Of a DNA stretch of 29,969 nucleotides, positions 6,425 to 14,956 are shown in pieces. The notes beneath the pieces are model-generated. The model was not told where the DNA came from. It did no database searches and saw only the letters and a list, made by a program, of their open reading frames with translations. The translations under genes were made by a program, and so were the position numbers. This DNA is from an uncultured Acetatifactor sp. (GTDB taxonomy: Bacteria; Bacillota; Clostridia; Lachnospirales; Lachnospiraceae): contig CAJGCP010000025.1 in the NCBI GenBank assembly GCA_904501885.1, positions 1 to 29,969 on the forward strand. Direction: 5' to 3'. Each line of letters starts with the position of its first letter. The stretch's first letter is position 1.

Positions 6425-7759
6425 CTATTTCCCCAACAAATAATCAATAAACTGCTGTGCCGTTCTACCGGTTCTGCCGCCATGGCTCAGTTCCCACTTG
6501 TTTGCCTCTAAAAGCAGTTCTTCCTGGCCCATGTCAATGCCGTTTCTCTGCGCCAACGCAACCACAATCTGGTCAAACTCTTTTTTAGTAGGAGCACCAA
6601 AATAAATAGACACACCAAATCTTGCTACCAGAGACAACTTCTCCTGCACAGTATCTCCTGTGTGCATATCTTCACGGATTTCTTCCTTATCGCTGAAGTT
6701 CTCTCTGATAAGATGGCGACGATTAGACGTAGCATAAATCAGCACATTGTTTGGTTTCTTCTCCAAACCACCCTCAATGACCGCCTTCAGATATTTATAC
6801 TCAATTTCAAATTCTTCGAAACTCAAATCATCCATGTAAATGATGAATTTGTAATTACGATTCTTAATCTGACTGATCACATCATTCAAATCCTTAAACT
6901 GGTGCTTATAGATTTCAATGATACGCAAGCCCTGGTCATAGTATTGGTTGGCAATTGCCTTGATACAGGAAGATTTTCCCGTGCCTGCATCTCCATAAAG
7001 CAGGCAGTTGTTTGCCTTCTTGCCCTTCACAAAAGCATCTGTATTGTCGGTCAGTTTCTTTTTCGGAATCTCATACCCCACCAAATCATCTAATTTCACA
7101 TGAGCAATGTTCAGAATCGGTTTGATATGTACACCATTTTCATCCCGTTCCACACGGAAAGATTTATGCAACCCCAGTTTCCCCACACCATACTCTTTGT
7201 AGAATTGCGTTAGGGTATCCTTCATCTCCTGTGGCGTATGATCCTGGCAGAACTTTTCTGCCAGTTCACAAATACGGGTGCAAATTCTGGTGTTGTACAC
7301 TTTGCTCTCCGCAAAACTGCTCTGATAGTTTTCAATCAAAGCATACTCTGCTATCCCCAATTCCTCACACATGGGCGCAAAATCATAATCATAGAATTCC
7401 TTGAAAATCTCAATGTCATGTAACACTGCAGTATTGATGGTGCCATCTATGGCGCCTCGGATTTCGCAGCCAAGGCTATAACTATTCTCGTTATTTACCA
7501 ACAGATTCGCCAGATAGCAATGCCACAGATTTCCGTGAAACCCATATACACCTGCCAAATCAATGAGACGGTGAATGCAATCATACATCAGTTCACGCGT
7601 GCCTTCTGCCGCAAGATCATCGTCCTCCTCATCCCAGCCGCGATTCACAGCATTTCTATACATTTGACTTTCCCGATCATAATCCATCAACCGACACATA
7701 TCGTGCAACAGCTGTCCGTCTTCAAACTTTCTGTATACGATTAATTCTTGTTCTCTCAT
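6425..7759 (-). CDS. DUF815-family AAA-type ATPase
   Basis: A 444-residue ATP-binding protein. An N-terminal half without recognised motifs (1-200) is followed by the DUF815 ATPase core: Walker A GDAGTGKSS (256-264), Walker B FIIYMDDLSFE (about 295-305), a sensor-like IYATSNRRHL, then KLSLVARFG and a C-terminal helical part. DUF815 proteins are widespread in clostridia and proteobacteria, and their cellular role is unsettled. The gene lies 64 bp downstream of the folB-folK gene and directly upstream of maf. The ATG at 7759 has an AGAGG ribosome site. The operon position suggests co-expression, not a folate function. Confidence 0.88.
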   Translation of the reverse strand: MREQELIVYRKFEDGQLLHDMCRLMDYDRESQMYRNAVNRGWDEEDDDLAAEGTRELMYDCIHRLIDLAGVYGFHGNLWHCYLANLLVNNENSYSLGCEIRGAIDGTINTAVLHDIEIFKEFYDYDFAPMCEELGIAEYALIENYQSSFAESKVYNTRICTRICELAEKFCQDHTPQEMKDTLTQFYKEYGVGKLGLHKSFRVERDENGVHIKPILNIAHVKLDDLVGYEIPKKKLTDNTDAFVKGKKANNCLLYGDAGTGKSSCIKAIANQYYDQGLRIIEIYKHQFKDLNDVISQIKNRNYKFIIYMDDLSFEEFEIEYKYLKAVIEGGLEKKPNNVLIYATSNRRHLIRENFSDKEEIREDMHTGDTVQEKLSLVARFGVSIYFGAPTKKEFDQIVVALAQRNGIDMGQEELLLEANKWELSHGGRTGRTAQQFIDYLLGK

Positions 7760-7823
7760 TTGCTTTTCCTCTGACGCTTTTGGATTCGCGTTCTTAGCCG
7801 TTCTTTCCTTTTGTCCTGTACTT

Positions 7824-8657
7824 CTAACTCTGTAGTGTCTGAAGCAGTTCCGCCACGGTCTTATGCAGAATAGGATGCCTAAAATTAGGCGCGATCTCTG
7901 CCATAGGCTTCAGCACAAACTCCCGATTTGCCATATCCACATGGGGGATGATTAATCGGTCACTTTCATATACCAATTTATCATAAAAAACAATATCCAA
8001 ATCTAAAGTTCTGGGACCCCAGCGAAGCTCCCTCTTCCGGTCCGCTGCCGCCTCTATGATATGTAGTTCATCTAACAACTGTTCCGGGGCTAAGACTGTC
8101 TTAATCTTGATGGCACCGTTTACAAAATCATCCTGTTCCACTCCCCCATAGGGTTTTGTGGTAGTCAGGGTGGAAACTTTTTCCACTCGCATCAAAGGGT
8201 GTTTATCTAATTCACTAACTGCATTCCTGATATAAGCCTCTTTGTCCCCCATATTGGACCCTACAGACAAATATACTTCATGCCACTGTCTATGCACTTT
8301 CACAGACACACAGCCAAAGGGCAATCCGATGGGTGCATGAGGTTTGCGGATTTCTAAGTCCACCCCCGTCACCATGGGATAGTTACATAGCAATTCACCA
8401 CTCAGTTTCTCACATACAGATTCCAACAATTGAAAAGTATTTTCCTGCATCCAGGCGGTGATAAAATGACACACTTCTCCATAGTTGACAGTTTTACTTA
8501 AATCATCTGCTTGCCCCGCCTTGCTCACATCCACATACAGGGTGGCATTCACATAGAAGTTCTGCCCGTTTTCCGTCTCCTCCGGAAACACACCATGATG
8601 TGCAAACACTTCCAATTCCTCTATTCTGATTTCATCCAATGGCAATGTAGAATACAT
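7824..8657 (-). CDS. folBK: Fused dihydroneopterin aldolase (FolB) and HPPK (FolK)
   Basis: A 277-residue two-domain folate enzyme. Residues 1-113 are FolB, which cleaves 7,8-dihydroneopterin to 6-hydroxymethyl-dihydropterin: EELEVFAHHGVFPEE, VNYGEV, and the catalytic Lys105 in KPHAPIG. Residues 117-277 are FolK, which pyrophosphorylates that product: LSVGSNMGD, TKPYGG, and RWGPRTLDLDIVFYD with metal ligands Asp209 and Asp211. The frame extends 29 codons further upstream, but that part overlaps folP in another frame; the ATG at 8657 follows GGGGAG and sits 2 bp after the folP stop codon. Fusion lets the FolB product pass to FolK, and FolP, encoded just upstream, uses the FolK product. Confidence 0.95.
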   Translation of the reverse strand: MYSTLPLDEIRIEELEVFAHHGVFPEETENGQNFYVNATLYVDVSKAGQADDLSKTVNYGEVCHFITAWMQENTFQLLESVCEKLSGELLCNYPMVTGVDLEIRKPHAPIGLPFGCVSVKVHRQWHEVYLSVGSNMGDKEAYIRNAVSELDKHPLMRVEKVSTLTTTKPYGGVEQDDFVNGAIKIKTVLAPEQLLDELHIIEAAADRKRELRWGPRTLDLDIVFYDKLVYESDRLIIPHVDMANREFVLKPMAEIAPNFRHPILHKTVAELLQTLQS

Positions 8658-8659
8658 GC

Positions 8660-9514
8660 TTATTCTCCCCGTCTCAAAATCGCCTCCGCCATACGGATGG
8701 CTCTGACGTTTTCTTTGATATCGTGAACTCTCACAAACATACACCCCTTCATCACCGCCAGTACGGTGGTGGCCAAGGTACCTTCTAATCTCTCTTCCAC
8801 AGGCAAATCAAGTGCTTGTCCAATCACAGATTTTCGACTGCAACCCAAAAGTAGCGGATACCCTAACACGTGCAGTTCCTGCAGACGGTCCAATACTTCT
8901 ATATTCTGTTCATAATTCTTTGCAAATCCAATGCCGGGATCTAAAATAATCCTATCTTCCCCAATGCCTGCGCTCTCCGCCAAATGCACCGTGTGTGCTA
9001 AATCTGCCGCCACATCCTGCATGAAGTTTTCATATATAGCACTCATACGATTGTGCATCAGACAACAGGCTACGTTTTCCCCGGCAATCACTTGTGCCAT
9101 CCGGGGATCATACTGTAGACCCCAGATATCGTTAATCATATCTGCTCCTGCCAGGATTCCCTGCTTCGCCACTTGGGGCTCATAGGTATCCAGCGATAGC
9201 GGAATGTCAAAGCGCTGCTTGATAGCTTCCAATATAGGACAAACTCTATCTAATTCCTCTGCCACCGGAATCTGCTCATATCCCGGACGTGTGGACTGTC
9301 CTCCCACATCGATTAAGTCTACGCCTTCAGAAATCATTTCTTCCACGCGATATAGGGCGGCATCTTTTCCAATCCACTTTCCACCATCAGAAAAAGAATC
9401 CGGCGTGACATTCAGGATGCCACAGACATAAGTATGTCCTGTTGTGGAAAATTCTTTATTTCCAATTTTCACAGTCGCATCCTCCTTCCGAATTCTATCT
9501 AAGATCATATCCAA
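8660..9514 (-). CDS. folP: Dihydropteroate synthase
   Basis: Condenses 6-hydroxymethyl-dihydropterin pyrophosphate with p-aminobenzoate; the sulfonamide target. The 284-residue TIM barrel shows GILNVTPDSFSDGGK, LIDVGGQSTRPG, SLDTYEPQVA, MINDIWG, ILDPGIGFAKNYEQN and the phosphate-binding GCSRKSVIG. In place of the frequent MH(M) motif it has LMHNR. The start used is a TTG at 9514, about 11 nt after an AGGA site; an ATG two codons later (9508) is an alternative. The reading frame matches family length. It lies between the HD gene and folBK with short spacings, as part of the folC-folE-HD-folP-folBK run. Confidence 0.95.
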   Translation of the reverse strand: MDMILDRIRKEDATVKIGNKEFSTTGHTYVCGILNVTPDSFSDGGKWIGKDAALYRVEEMISEGVDLIDVGGQSTRPGYEQIPVAEELDRVCPILEAIKQRFDIPLSLDTYEPQVAKQGILAGADMINDIWGLQYDPRMAQVIAGENVACCLMHNRMSAIYENFMQDVAADLAHTVHLAESAGIGEDRIILDPGIGFAKNYEQNIEVLDRLQELHVLGYPLLLGCSRKSVIGQALDLPVEERLEGTLATTVLAVMKGCMFVRVHDIKENVRAIRMAEAILRRGE

Positions 9515-9535
9515 ATCATATGAATTCCTTTATAC

Positions 9536-10060
9536 TCAGTACTTTAAACTTTGATTCTTTTTGGCATCATCCCAGTTGCACTTATCTTTGGCTGCGCATG
9601 CATAGCAAGCTCTGCTGGCTTTGTCGGCCCGGTACAGAAGTTCTGCCATGGTTTTGCTTTCAGCACAATATGCTTCTGCTGATGGGAAGCAATCCTGTCC
9701 GGATGCTTTCTTCTCCCCCCGGTGTCCTTTAATAGCCTCTACTATCCTTTGGATCTCCTCTGCGGTAAATCCACATTCTTCTAAAATAAAAGGGGCAATC
9801 TGTGCGCTTGCCACCTCATGAGGAATTCCTTTTTTATATTGCAGGTGACGACCAATATCATGCAGTAACGCTGCTCCATAATACAAGGGCAATTCCACCT
9901 GATAATTCTCTTCTGCCATCATAATCCGTCCGATTCTGGCCACATTCAGCAGATGTTCTAAATCATGCTTGCAAAAGATTCTGTCCTGTTCTGCAACTCG
10001 ATTGGCTTCCATGTGCTCCACAAACAACGGGTGATGGATAATCCTGTCTATTCGTTCCAT
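9536..10060 (-). CDS. HD-domain phosphohydrolase in the folate operon
   Basis: A 174-residue HD-superfamily protein. The metal-binding set is visible: His32 (KHDLEH), His67-Asp68 (LLHDIGRH), further His81 and His113 (IKGHRG), and Asp146 (YRADKASR). It ends with a cysteine cluster, C152-x2-C155-x5-C161 (CYACAAKDKCNW), which could bind zinc. HD proteins cleave phosphate mono- or diesters. Its place between folE and folP, and the absence of a Nudix dihydroneopterin-triphosphate pyrophosphatase in the cluster, make it a candidate for removing phosphate from dihydroneopterin triphosphate or monophosphate; archaeal MptB is a precedent for an HD enzyme in pterin synthesis. The function is inferred from context only. 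Confidence 0.85.
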   Translation of the reverse strand: MERIDRIIHHPLFVEHMEANRVAEQDRIFCKHDLEHLLNVARIGRIMMAEENYQVELPLYYGAALLHDIGRHLQYKKGIPHEVASAQIAPFILEECGFTAEEIQRIVEAIKGHRGEKKASGQDCFPSAEAYCAESKTMAELLYRADKASRACYACAAKDKCNWDDAKKNQSLKY

Positions 10061-10068
10061 ATATTTTC

Positions 10069-10626
10069 CTACATATTCAACATCTGAAAGAATCGATTCT
10101 GCAACTCGTCATTTCCTTCAAACATACCTCGGGTAGCGATACTTACCGTCTTACTGCCGGGCTTCTTAATGCCGCGCATGGTCATACACAAATGTTCTGC
10201 TTCCACAACAACCATCACACCTCGTGGTGCCAAATGCTCCATCATGGCATCTGCAATCTGTCCGGTCATCTGCTCCTGAATCTGCAGCCTCTTGGCAAAC
10301 ACTTCCACGGTGCGGGCCAACTTACTCAATCCCACCACCTTGCCATCGGGAATATACGCAATATGTGCCTTGCCGTAGAAAGGCATCAAATGGTGTTCGC
10401 ACATAGAGTAAAAGACGATATCCTTTTCCAACACCATCTCGTCATTATCCACAGTAAATGTCTTGGACAAATGCTCCTTGGCACTTTCCTCCATGCCGCC
10501 ACAAATTTCTTCATACATTCTGGCAATGCGGTCGGGCGTCTCTACCAAGCCTTCTCTATTCAAATCCTCGCCGATACCCTCTAAAAGGAGTTTCACGGCT
10601 TCTTTAATTTTTTCTTGATTTACCAT
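10069..10626 (-). CDS. folE: GTP cyclohydrolase I
   Basis: Converts GTP to 7,8-dihydroneopterin triphosphate and formate, the first step of pterin and folate synthesis. The 185-residue length is typical of bacterial type I enzymes. The zinc site is intact: Cys76 and His79 in MCEHHLMPFYGK, and Cys147 in EAEHLCMTMRG. The conserved GLVETPDRIARMYEE, KVVGLSKLAR and QIADAM stretches are present. The ATG at 10626 lies inside the last codons of folC (23-bp overlap), so the genes are translationally linked; the HD gene follows after 8 bp. Confidence 0.97.
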   Translation of the reverse strand: MVNQEKIKEAVKLLLEGIGEDLNREGLVETPDRIARMYEEICGGMEESAKEHLSKTFTVDNDEMVLEKDIVFYSMCEHHLMPFYGKAHIAYIPDGKVVGLSKLARTVEVFAKRLQIQEQMTGQIADAMMEHLAPRGVMVVVEAEHLCMTMRGIKKPGSKTVSIATRGMFEGNDELQNRFFQMLNM

Positions 10627-11920
10627 TTCTTTTTGCTTCCTTTCCTACTGCTGAAGCTTTGATATCCATCAAACGGCCCAAAAAGGACAGGGAACCAAAG
10701 GCAATAATCACTGTCTGTTTATCTGCCAACAAACCACTGATTTCCACCGCTTCCTCCAGGCTGTCCACCGCTGTCACAGATGGATGTACCTTGGCTATCG
10801 CCGCCGCTAAATCATAGGCCGGCAATGCCCTTGCATTTCCGGGTGGGGTCACGGTCAGGATATGCTCTGCATACTTGTGGGTATGGGCAATGACCTTTTC
10901 ATATTCCTTATCCCCTAACACTCCCATTATATAGATAATTCTCTTATTTGTAAAATAGAATTCAATGCTTTCTGCCAAACGTCTTGCAGCATCTTCATTA
11001 TGGGCGCCGTCCACAATAAATAGCGGCTGTTTTGCCACCACACTAAAGCGTCCCGGCCACTTCACGGAAGCAAATCCTTTGCGGATCTTTTCTTCTTTCA
11101 CGGGATATCCCTTCTCCGCCAAAGCCTCTAAGACCTTCCACGCCAGCAGGGCATTTTCTAACTGATACTTTCCTGCCAAGGAAATCTCGATTTTTTTGTG
11201 TTTCCCATAATCAAAGGACTGCTTATCCAGACCATATTTGGGATTTTTGATATCTGTGGTGTCTGCTATGATATACTCCCGCACTGCTCTGCCAATAACT
11301 TCCATCACCTCCGGCTGCTGCTTTGCACTCACCACTGCACAGCCAGGCTTAATGATGCCTGCTTTTTCAACCGCAATTTTTTCAAGGCTATCCCCCAAAT
11401 ATTGCATATGGTCCATACTGATAGAAGTGAGCACTGCAACCAGCGTGTTTTCCACGATATTGGTGGCGTCTAACCTACCACCCATACCGGTCTCCATCAC
11501 CACCAAATCACATTTCTTTTCCTTGAAATACAAAAAGCCCATCACCGTTTCTATCTCAAAGGGTGTCGGGTGGGGCAAGCCTGCTGCCACCATCTCCTCA
11601 CAGACCACTTTGATACGTTCAGTCAATTCCCCCAGTGCCTTGCGGGTAATCATCTTATCATCCACTTGAATACGCTCTCTGTATTCAAAAATCACAGGGG
11701 AAATGTACCGTCCTACACGATAGCCACCATGCTTTAAGGCATTCGAAACAAAGGCAGAGACGGAGCCCTTGCCATTGGTACCTGCAATATGTATGAACTT
11801 CAATTCCTTTTGTGGATTTCCCAAGCGCGCACAAAGTTCCCTGATGCTGTCCAGCCCAGGTACAATGCCGTATTTCGATGCTTCTTTAATCCACTCTAAT
11901 GCTTCGTTTTCTTTCATCAT
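10604..11920 (-). CDS. folC: Bifunctional dihydrofolate/folylpolyglutamate synthase
   Basis: Adds glutamate to dihydropteroate and then to folates, using ATP. The 438-residue Mur-ligase-type protein has the P-loop HIAGTNGKGS (44-53), the Mg/substrate loop METGMGGRLDATN, SMDHMQYLG, and the C-terminal domain with VDGAHNEDAARRL. The frame is open 22 codons further upstream, but those codons lie across the promoter region; the ATG at 11920 follows AGGA with 9-nt spacing and begins the conserved part. It is the first gene of the long minus-strand unit and overlaps folE. The short basic tail (KEAKRNGKSRKN) is the part covered by the overlap. Confidence 0.95.
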   Translation of the reverse strand: MMKENEALEWIKEASKYGIVPGLDSIRELCARLGNPQKELKFIHIAGTNGKGSVSAFVSNALKHGGYRVGRYISPVIFEYRERIQVDDKMITRKALGELTERIKVVCEEMVAAGLPHPTPFEIETVMGFLYFKEKKCDLVVMETGMGGRLDATNIVENTLVAVLTSISMDHMQYLGDSLEKIAVEKAGIIKPGCAVVSAKQQPEVMEVIGRAVREYIIADTTDIKNPKYGLDKQSFDYGKHKKIEISLAGKYQLENALLAWKVLEALAEKGYPVKEEKIRKGFASVKWPGRFSVVAKQPLFIVDGAHNEDAARRLAESIEFYFTNKRIIYIMGVLGDKEYEKVIAHTHKYAEHILTVTPPGNARALPAYDLAAAIAKVHPSVTAVDSLEEAVEISGLLADKQTVIIAFGSLSFLGRLMDIKASAVGKEAKRNGKSRKN

Positions 11921-11968
11921 AATGTCATTTCCTATTTCCCTATTTTGCCATGGAACTATATGGGAATT

Positions 11969-11997
11969 ATTATAATGCAAAACCATCCTTTATGCAA
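11969..11997 (-). promoter_or_regulatory. Promoter of the folate operon
   Basis: TTGCAT (11997-11992), a 17-bp spacer and a consensus TATAAT (11974-11969) on the minus strand. The start is predicted near 11962, about 42 nt before folC. No riboswitch-like fold fits in so short a leader, so regulation, if any, acts at the promoter. Confidence 0.8.
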
Positions 11998-12016
11998 AAC
12001 AAACTTGAAGAAACAC

Positions 12017-12045
12017 TTGAAACAAACGCCCCATCATGATATGAT
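12017..12045 (+). promoter_or_regulatory. Promoter of the nitroreductase-family gene
   Basis: TTGAAA (12017-12022), a 17-bp spacer and TATGAT (12040-12045). It diverges from the folate-operon promoter, with the two -35 boxes only 19 bp apart. The predicted start is about 40 nt before the ATG. Confidence 0.75.
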
Positions 12046-12092
12046 AGTAAAAATGCGAAAAGCACAAGTTACGTGCAAAAAGGAGGTTTCAC

Positions 12093-12632
12093 ATGACGGC
12101 AAAAGAATGTATTACAGGACGCAGAAGTATCCGTAAATTTGATGACCGTCCCGTTCCTCATGATTTGCTGGAACAGGTGATTGAGACCGCATCCTATGCA
12201 CCCAGTTGGAAACACACCCAGATTACACGTTATATTGCAGTTGAAGGCGAGAAGAAAAATGCATTGGCAAAACTCACCTCCATCTATCCCGGCAATGGCG
12301 TAATTATGGAAAACGCTCCCATGGTAGTAGCTGTTACTATCATCAAAGGACGCAGTGGTTACGAAAGAGATGGCTCCTTCTCCACTCCCAAGGGCGACAG
12401 ATGGCAGATGTTTGATGCCGGTGTGGCCAGCGAGGCTTTTTGTCTGGCAGCTTATGAGCAGGGCCTTGGCACCGTGATTATGGGATTGTTTGATGAGAAA
12501 GAAATTTGTGAATTGTTAGAGATTCCTGAGGACAGAGAACTTGTCGCTCTGATTCCCGTTGGTTTCCCCGCCGAAAGCCCTGTTGCTCCCAAGCGCAAGG
12601 CTGTTTCCGATTTATTGACATATCAATCGTAA
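12093..12632 (+). CDS. Nitroreductase-family FMN oxidoreductase
   Basis: A 179-residue flavoprotein of the nitroreductase family; members use NAD(P)H to reduce nitro compounds, quinones or enoates. The FMN phosphate-binding N-terminus RRSIRKFDDRPV is clear, as are ASYAPSWKHTQ, the central DAGVASEAFCLAAYEQGLGT and the C-terminal ELVALIPVGFP. It is of the short subtype. The ATG at 12093 has an AAGGAGG ribosome site. It forms a single-gene unit between its own promoter and a strong terminator, divergent from the folate operon. The substrate cannot be inferred. Confidence 0.9.
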   Translation: MTAKECITGRRSIRKFDDRPVPHDLLEQVIETASYAPSWKHTQITRYIAVEGEKKNALAKLTSIYPGNGVIMENAPMVVAVTIIKGRSGYERDGSFSTPKGDRWQMFDAGVASEAFCLAAYEQGLGTVIMGLFDEKEICELLEIPEDRELVALIPVGFPAESPVAPKRKAVSDLLTYQS

Positions 12633-12636
12633 ATTG

Positions 12637-12664
12637 AAGTCGAAGGTTTTCCTTCGACTTTTTT
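12637..12664 (+). terminator. Intrinsic terminator after the nitroreductase-family gene
   Basis: A perfect 10-bp stem AAGTCGAAGG / CCTTCGACTT (12637-12646, 12651-12660) with a TTTT loop and a T-run, starting 5 bp after the stop codon. Confidence 0.9.
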
Positions 12665-12707
12665 GCAGGATATTGCCGATGAAAACAGACACACGAAATA
12701 TTCTGCA

Positions 12708-12713
12708 TATAAT
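12708..12713 (+). promoter_or_regulatory. Likely -10 box for pyrBI
   Basis: A consensus TATAAT lies 29 bp before the pyrB ATG, downstream of the previous terminator. No good -35 is found 16-18 bp upstream. No PyrR-type attenuator or leader hairpin is visible in this short gap. Confidence 0.4.
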
Positions 12714-12741
12714 ATAGAATTTTAACGAAAAGAGGAAGAAC

Positions 12742-13653
12742 ATGAGACATTTAATGAGTCCCCTTGATTTTACAACAGATGAGTTGGACAAACTGTTTGA
12801 CTTGGCAAACGAAATAGAAGCCAATCCGACGAAATACGCTCACGCATGCGATGGAAAAATATTGGCCACCTGCTTCTATGAGCCCAGCACCAGAACACGC
12901 TTAAGTTTTGAATCTGCCATGACACGATTGGGCGGACGGGTCATCGGCTTTTCCGATGCTAACTCCTCTTCCGCAGCAAAAGGCGAAAGCGTATCTGATA
13001 CCATTCGGGTCATCTCCTGCTACGCAGACATCTGTGCTATGAGACATCCCAAGGAAGGTGCTCCCATGGTGGCTGCAGAACGTTCCGGCATCCCGGTTAT
13101 CAACGCAGGCGACGGTGGACATCAGCACCCCACACAAACTTTGACTGATTTGCTGACCATCCGCACACTCAAAGGCAGACTCAACAACTTCACCATTGGA
13201 CTATGTGGCGACCTGAAATTCGGTCGAACAGTACACTCCCTGATTCACGCACTGTCCCGCTACGAAAACATCAACTTTGTATTCATTTCCCCTGAGGAAT
13301 TGCGGGTGCCCGACTATATCATCGAACTGTTGAAAGAGAAAAATATTCCCTTTGAAGAAGTAGTTCGGTTGGACGAAGTACTTCCCTCCTTGGATATGCT
13401 CTACATGACCCGCGTACAGAAGGAACGCTTCTTCAACGAAGAAGACTATATCCGTCTGAAAGACTTCTACATACTGAATACAGAAAAAATGCAACTTGCC
13501 AAAGAGGATATGCTGGTGCTTCATCCTCTCCCCAGAGTCAATGAAATTTCCGTAGAAATTGATGATGATCCCAGAGCCGCTTATTTCAAGCAGGCACAAT
13601 ATGGCGTATATGTCCGTATGGCTTTGATTTTAACCCTACTTGGACTGGCATAA
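12742..13653 (+). CDS. pyrB: Aspartate carbamoyltransferase, catalytic chain
   Basis: Joins carbamoyl phosphate and aspartate to form carbamoyl-aspartate, the first committed step of pyrimidine synthesis. At 303 residues it is full length. The carbamoyl-phosphate loop FYEPSTRTRLSFE (45-57), the mobile SSSAAKGES loop, MRHPKEGA, GDGGHQHPTQ, CGDLKFGRTVHS, MTRVQKERF and LHPLPRVNEI are intact. The ATG at 12742 follows AGAGGAAG. The regulatory chain gene follows after 80 bp, so the enzyme is probably a class B-type holoenzyme with allosteric control. Confidence 0.97.
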   Translation: MRHLMSPLDFTTDELDKLFDLANEIEANPTKYAHACDGKILATCFYEPSTRTRLSFESAMTRLGGRVIGFSDANSSSAAKGESVSDTIRVISCYADICAMRHPKEGAPMVAAERSGIPVINAGDGGHQHPTQTLTDLLTIRTLKGRLNNFTIGLCGDLKFGRTVHSLIHALSRYENINFVFISPEELRVPDYIIELLKEKNIPFEEVVRLDEVLPSLDMLYMTRVQKERFFNEEDYIRLKDFYILNTEKMQLAKEDMLVLHPLPRVNEISVEIDDDPRAAYFKQAQYGVYVRMALILTLLGLA

Positions 13654-13733
13654 GGCAGTATCGCAGGACTCTAAAAACAAAGAGAACCATATTACAGACA
13701 ATCGCTAATATGTAATAAAGAGAGGACAATTTT

Positions 13734-14168
13734 ATGTTAAATGTAGGAAAAATTGAAGAAGGCTTTGTACTGGACCATATCAAAGCGGGAAAGAGTTTAG
13801 ATATTTACGAACATCTGGGATTGGATAAGCCCGACATCACGGTGGCAATCATCAAAAATGCAAGAAGTGCCAAAATGGGCAAGAAAGACATCCTGAAAGT
13901 AGAATGTGATATCAACCTTTTGGATTTGGACGTTCTGGCATTCATTGACCACAGCATCACCGTGAATGTAATTAAGAACGGAAAGATTGTGGAAAAGAAA
14001 ATTCTGGAGTTACCCAGGCAAATCAAAAATGTCATCAAATGCCATAACCCCAGATGCATCACTTCCATCGAGCAGGAACTGCCCCATATCTTCTATCTGG
14101 CAGATCCTGAGAAAGAAGTATACCGTTGTAAATACTGTGAAGAAAAATATATGGAGAAGGCCAAATAA
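13734..14168 (+). CDS. pyrI: Aspartate carbamoyltransferase, regulatory chain
   Basis: Binds nucleotide effectors and clamps the PyrB trimers. The 144-residue protein has the N-terminal nucleotide-binding domain (MLNVGKIEEGFVLDHIKAGK) and a C-terminal zinc domain with all four cysteines: C103-x4-C108 (CHNPRC) and C132-x2-C135 (CKYC). The ribosome site is GAGAGG. The 3' end of the gene forms one arm of the terminator, so the last codons are constrained by the hairpin. Co-transcription with pyrB is likely, as no terminator is seen in the 80-bp gap. Confidence 0.96.
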   Translation: MLNVGKIEEGFVLDHIKAGKSLDIYEHLGLDKPDITVAIIKNARSAKMGKKDILKVECDINLLDLDVLAFIDHSITVNVIKNGKIVEKKILELPRQIKNVIKCHNPRCITSIEQELPHIFYLADPEKEVYRCKYCEEKYMEKAK

Positions 14169-14184
14169 GCCTTCTCCATTTTTT
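14153..14184. terminator. Two-way terminator overlapping the end of pyrI
   Basis: A 9-bp stem GGAGAAGGC / GCCTTCTCC (14153-14161, 14169-14177) has the pyrI stop codon in its loop. It is followed by ATTTTTT on the plus strand and ATATTTTT on the minus strand, so it can also end the convergent transporter operon, whose last stop codon is at 14185-14183. Confidence 0.85.
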
Positions 14185-14956
14185 AGTTACCGCACTCCAC
14201 ACTAATCTGATTAAAGATACCCATAATATCCTCTGTCTTCATGGTCTTCTTCTCTTCACCGGACTTATCTAAAATCACATTGCCGTCATGCATCATAATC
14301 AATCGGCTGCCATATTCAACAGCATAGCGCAAGTTATGTGTTACCATAATAGTGGTAACCTTTTTTTCGCGCACGATTTTGTCTGTTAGTTCCATAATGA
14401 TTTCAGCAGTTTTAGGGTCCAGCGCTGCCGTGTGTTCATCCAAAATCAAAAAGTCGATGGGTGTCATGGTAGCCATCAAGAGTGCCAAAGCCTGGCGCTG
14501 TCCACCGGACAGGGAACCCACCTGCACATGGAGTTTATCTTCCAGCCCAAGATTTAAGGGCCGCAACATATCTTGATACTCTTTGATTTTTGCCTTGTTC
14601 ACACCCTTCAACAGTCCATAAGATTTTCCCTTGTTGTCTGCGATAGAAAGATTCTCCAAAATGGTCATGGAAGGGCAAGTACCTTTGGACGGATCCTGAT
14701 ACACTCTGCCTATCTTCCTATGACGGATGAAATCCTTCTGCTTTTGGATGTTCTGGCCGTTGACAATAATCTCGCCATCGTCCACAGGGATACTGCCGCA
14801 AATGATATTCAACATGGAAGTTTTACCGGAGCCGTTACTGCCCACCACGGACACAAACTCGCCCTCTTCCACCTGAAAGTTAAATCCATCAAAGAGGCAC
14901 ATTTCGTTGACAGAACCGGAGTTATAATATTTGCTGATATTTTTCAATGTAAGCAT
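14183..14956 (-). CDS. ABC transporter ATPase, tryptophan-type uptake system
   Basis: A 257-residue cytosolic ATPase. It has Walker A GSNGSGKTS, a Q-loop region (RVYQDPSKGT), the signature LSGGQRQALAL, Walker B FLILDEH, and the H-loop VTHN. Uncommonly, the Walker B glutamate is followed by His (LDEHTAALDP), as seen in this transporter class. It powers the adjacent permease and lipoprotein; the gene order SBP-permease-ATPase and the Trp T-box upstream match trpXYZ-type loci (this would be trpZ). Its ATG overlaps the permease stop codon by one base (TAATG). It is the last gene before the two-way terminator. Confidence 0.92.
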   Translation of the reverse strand: MLTLKNISKYYNSGSVNEMCLFDGFNFQVEEGEFVSVVGSNGSGKTSMLNIICGSIPVDDGEIIVNGQNIQKQKDFIRHRKIGRVYQDPSKGTCPSMTILENLSIADNKGKSYGLLKGVNKAKIKEYQDMLRPLNLGLEDKLHVQVGSLSGGQRQALALLMATMTPIDFLILDEHTAALDPKTAEIIMELTDKIVREKKVTTIMVTHNLRYAVEYGSRLIMMHDGNVILDKSGEEKKTMKTEDIMGIFNQISVECGN

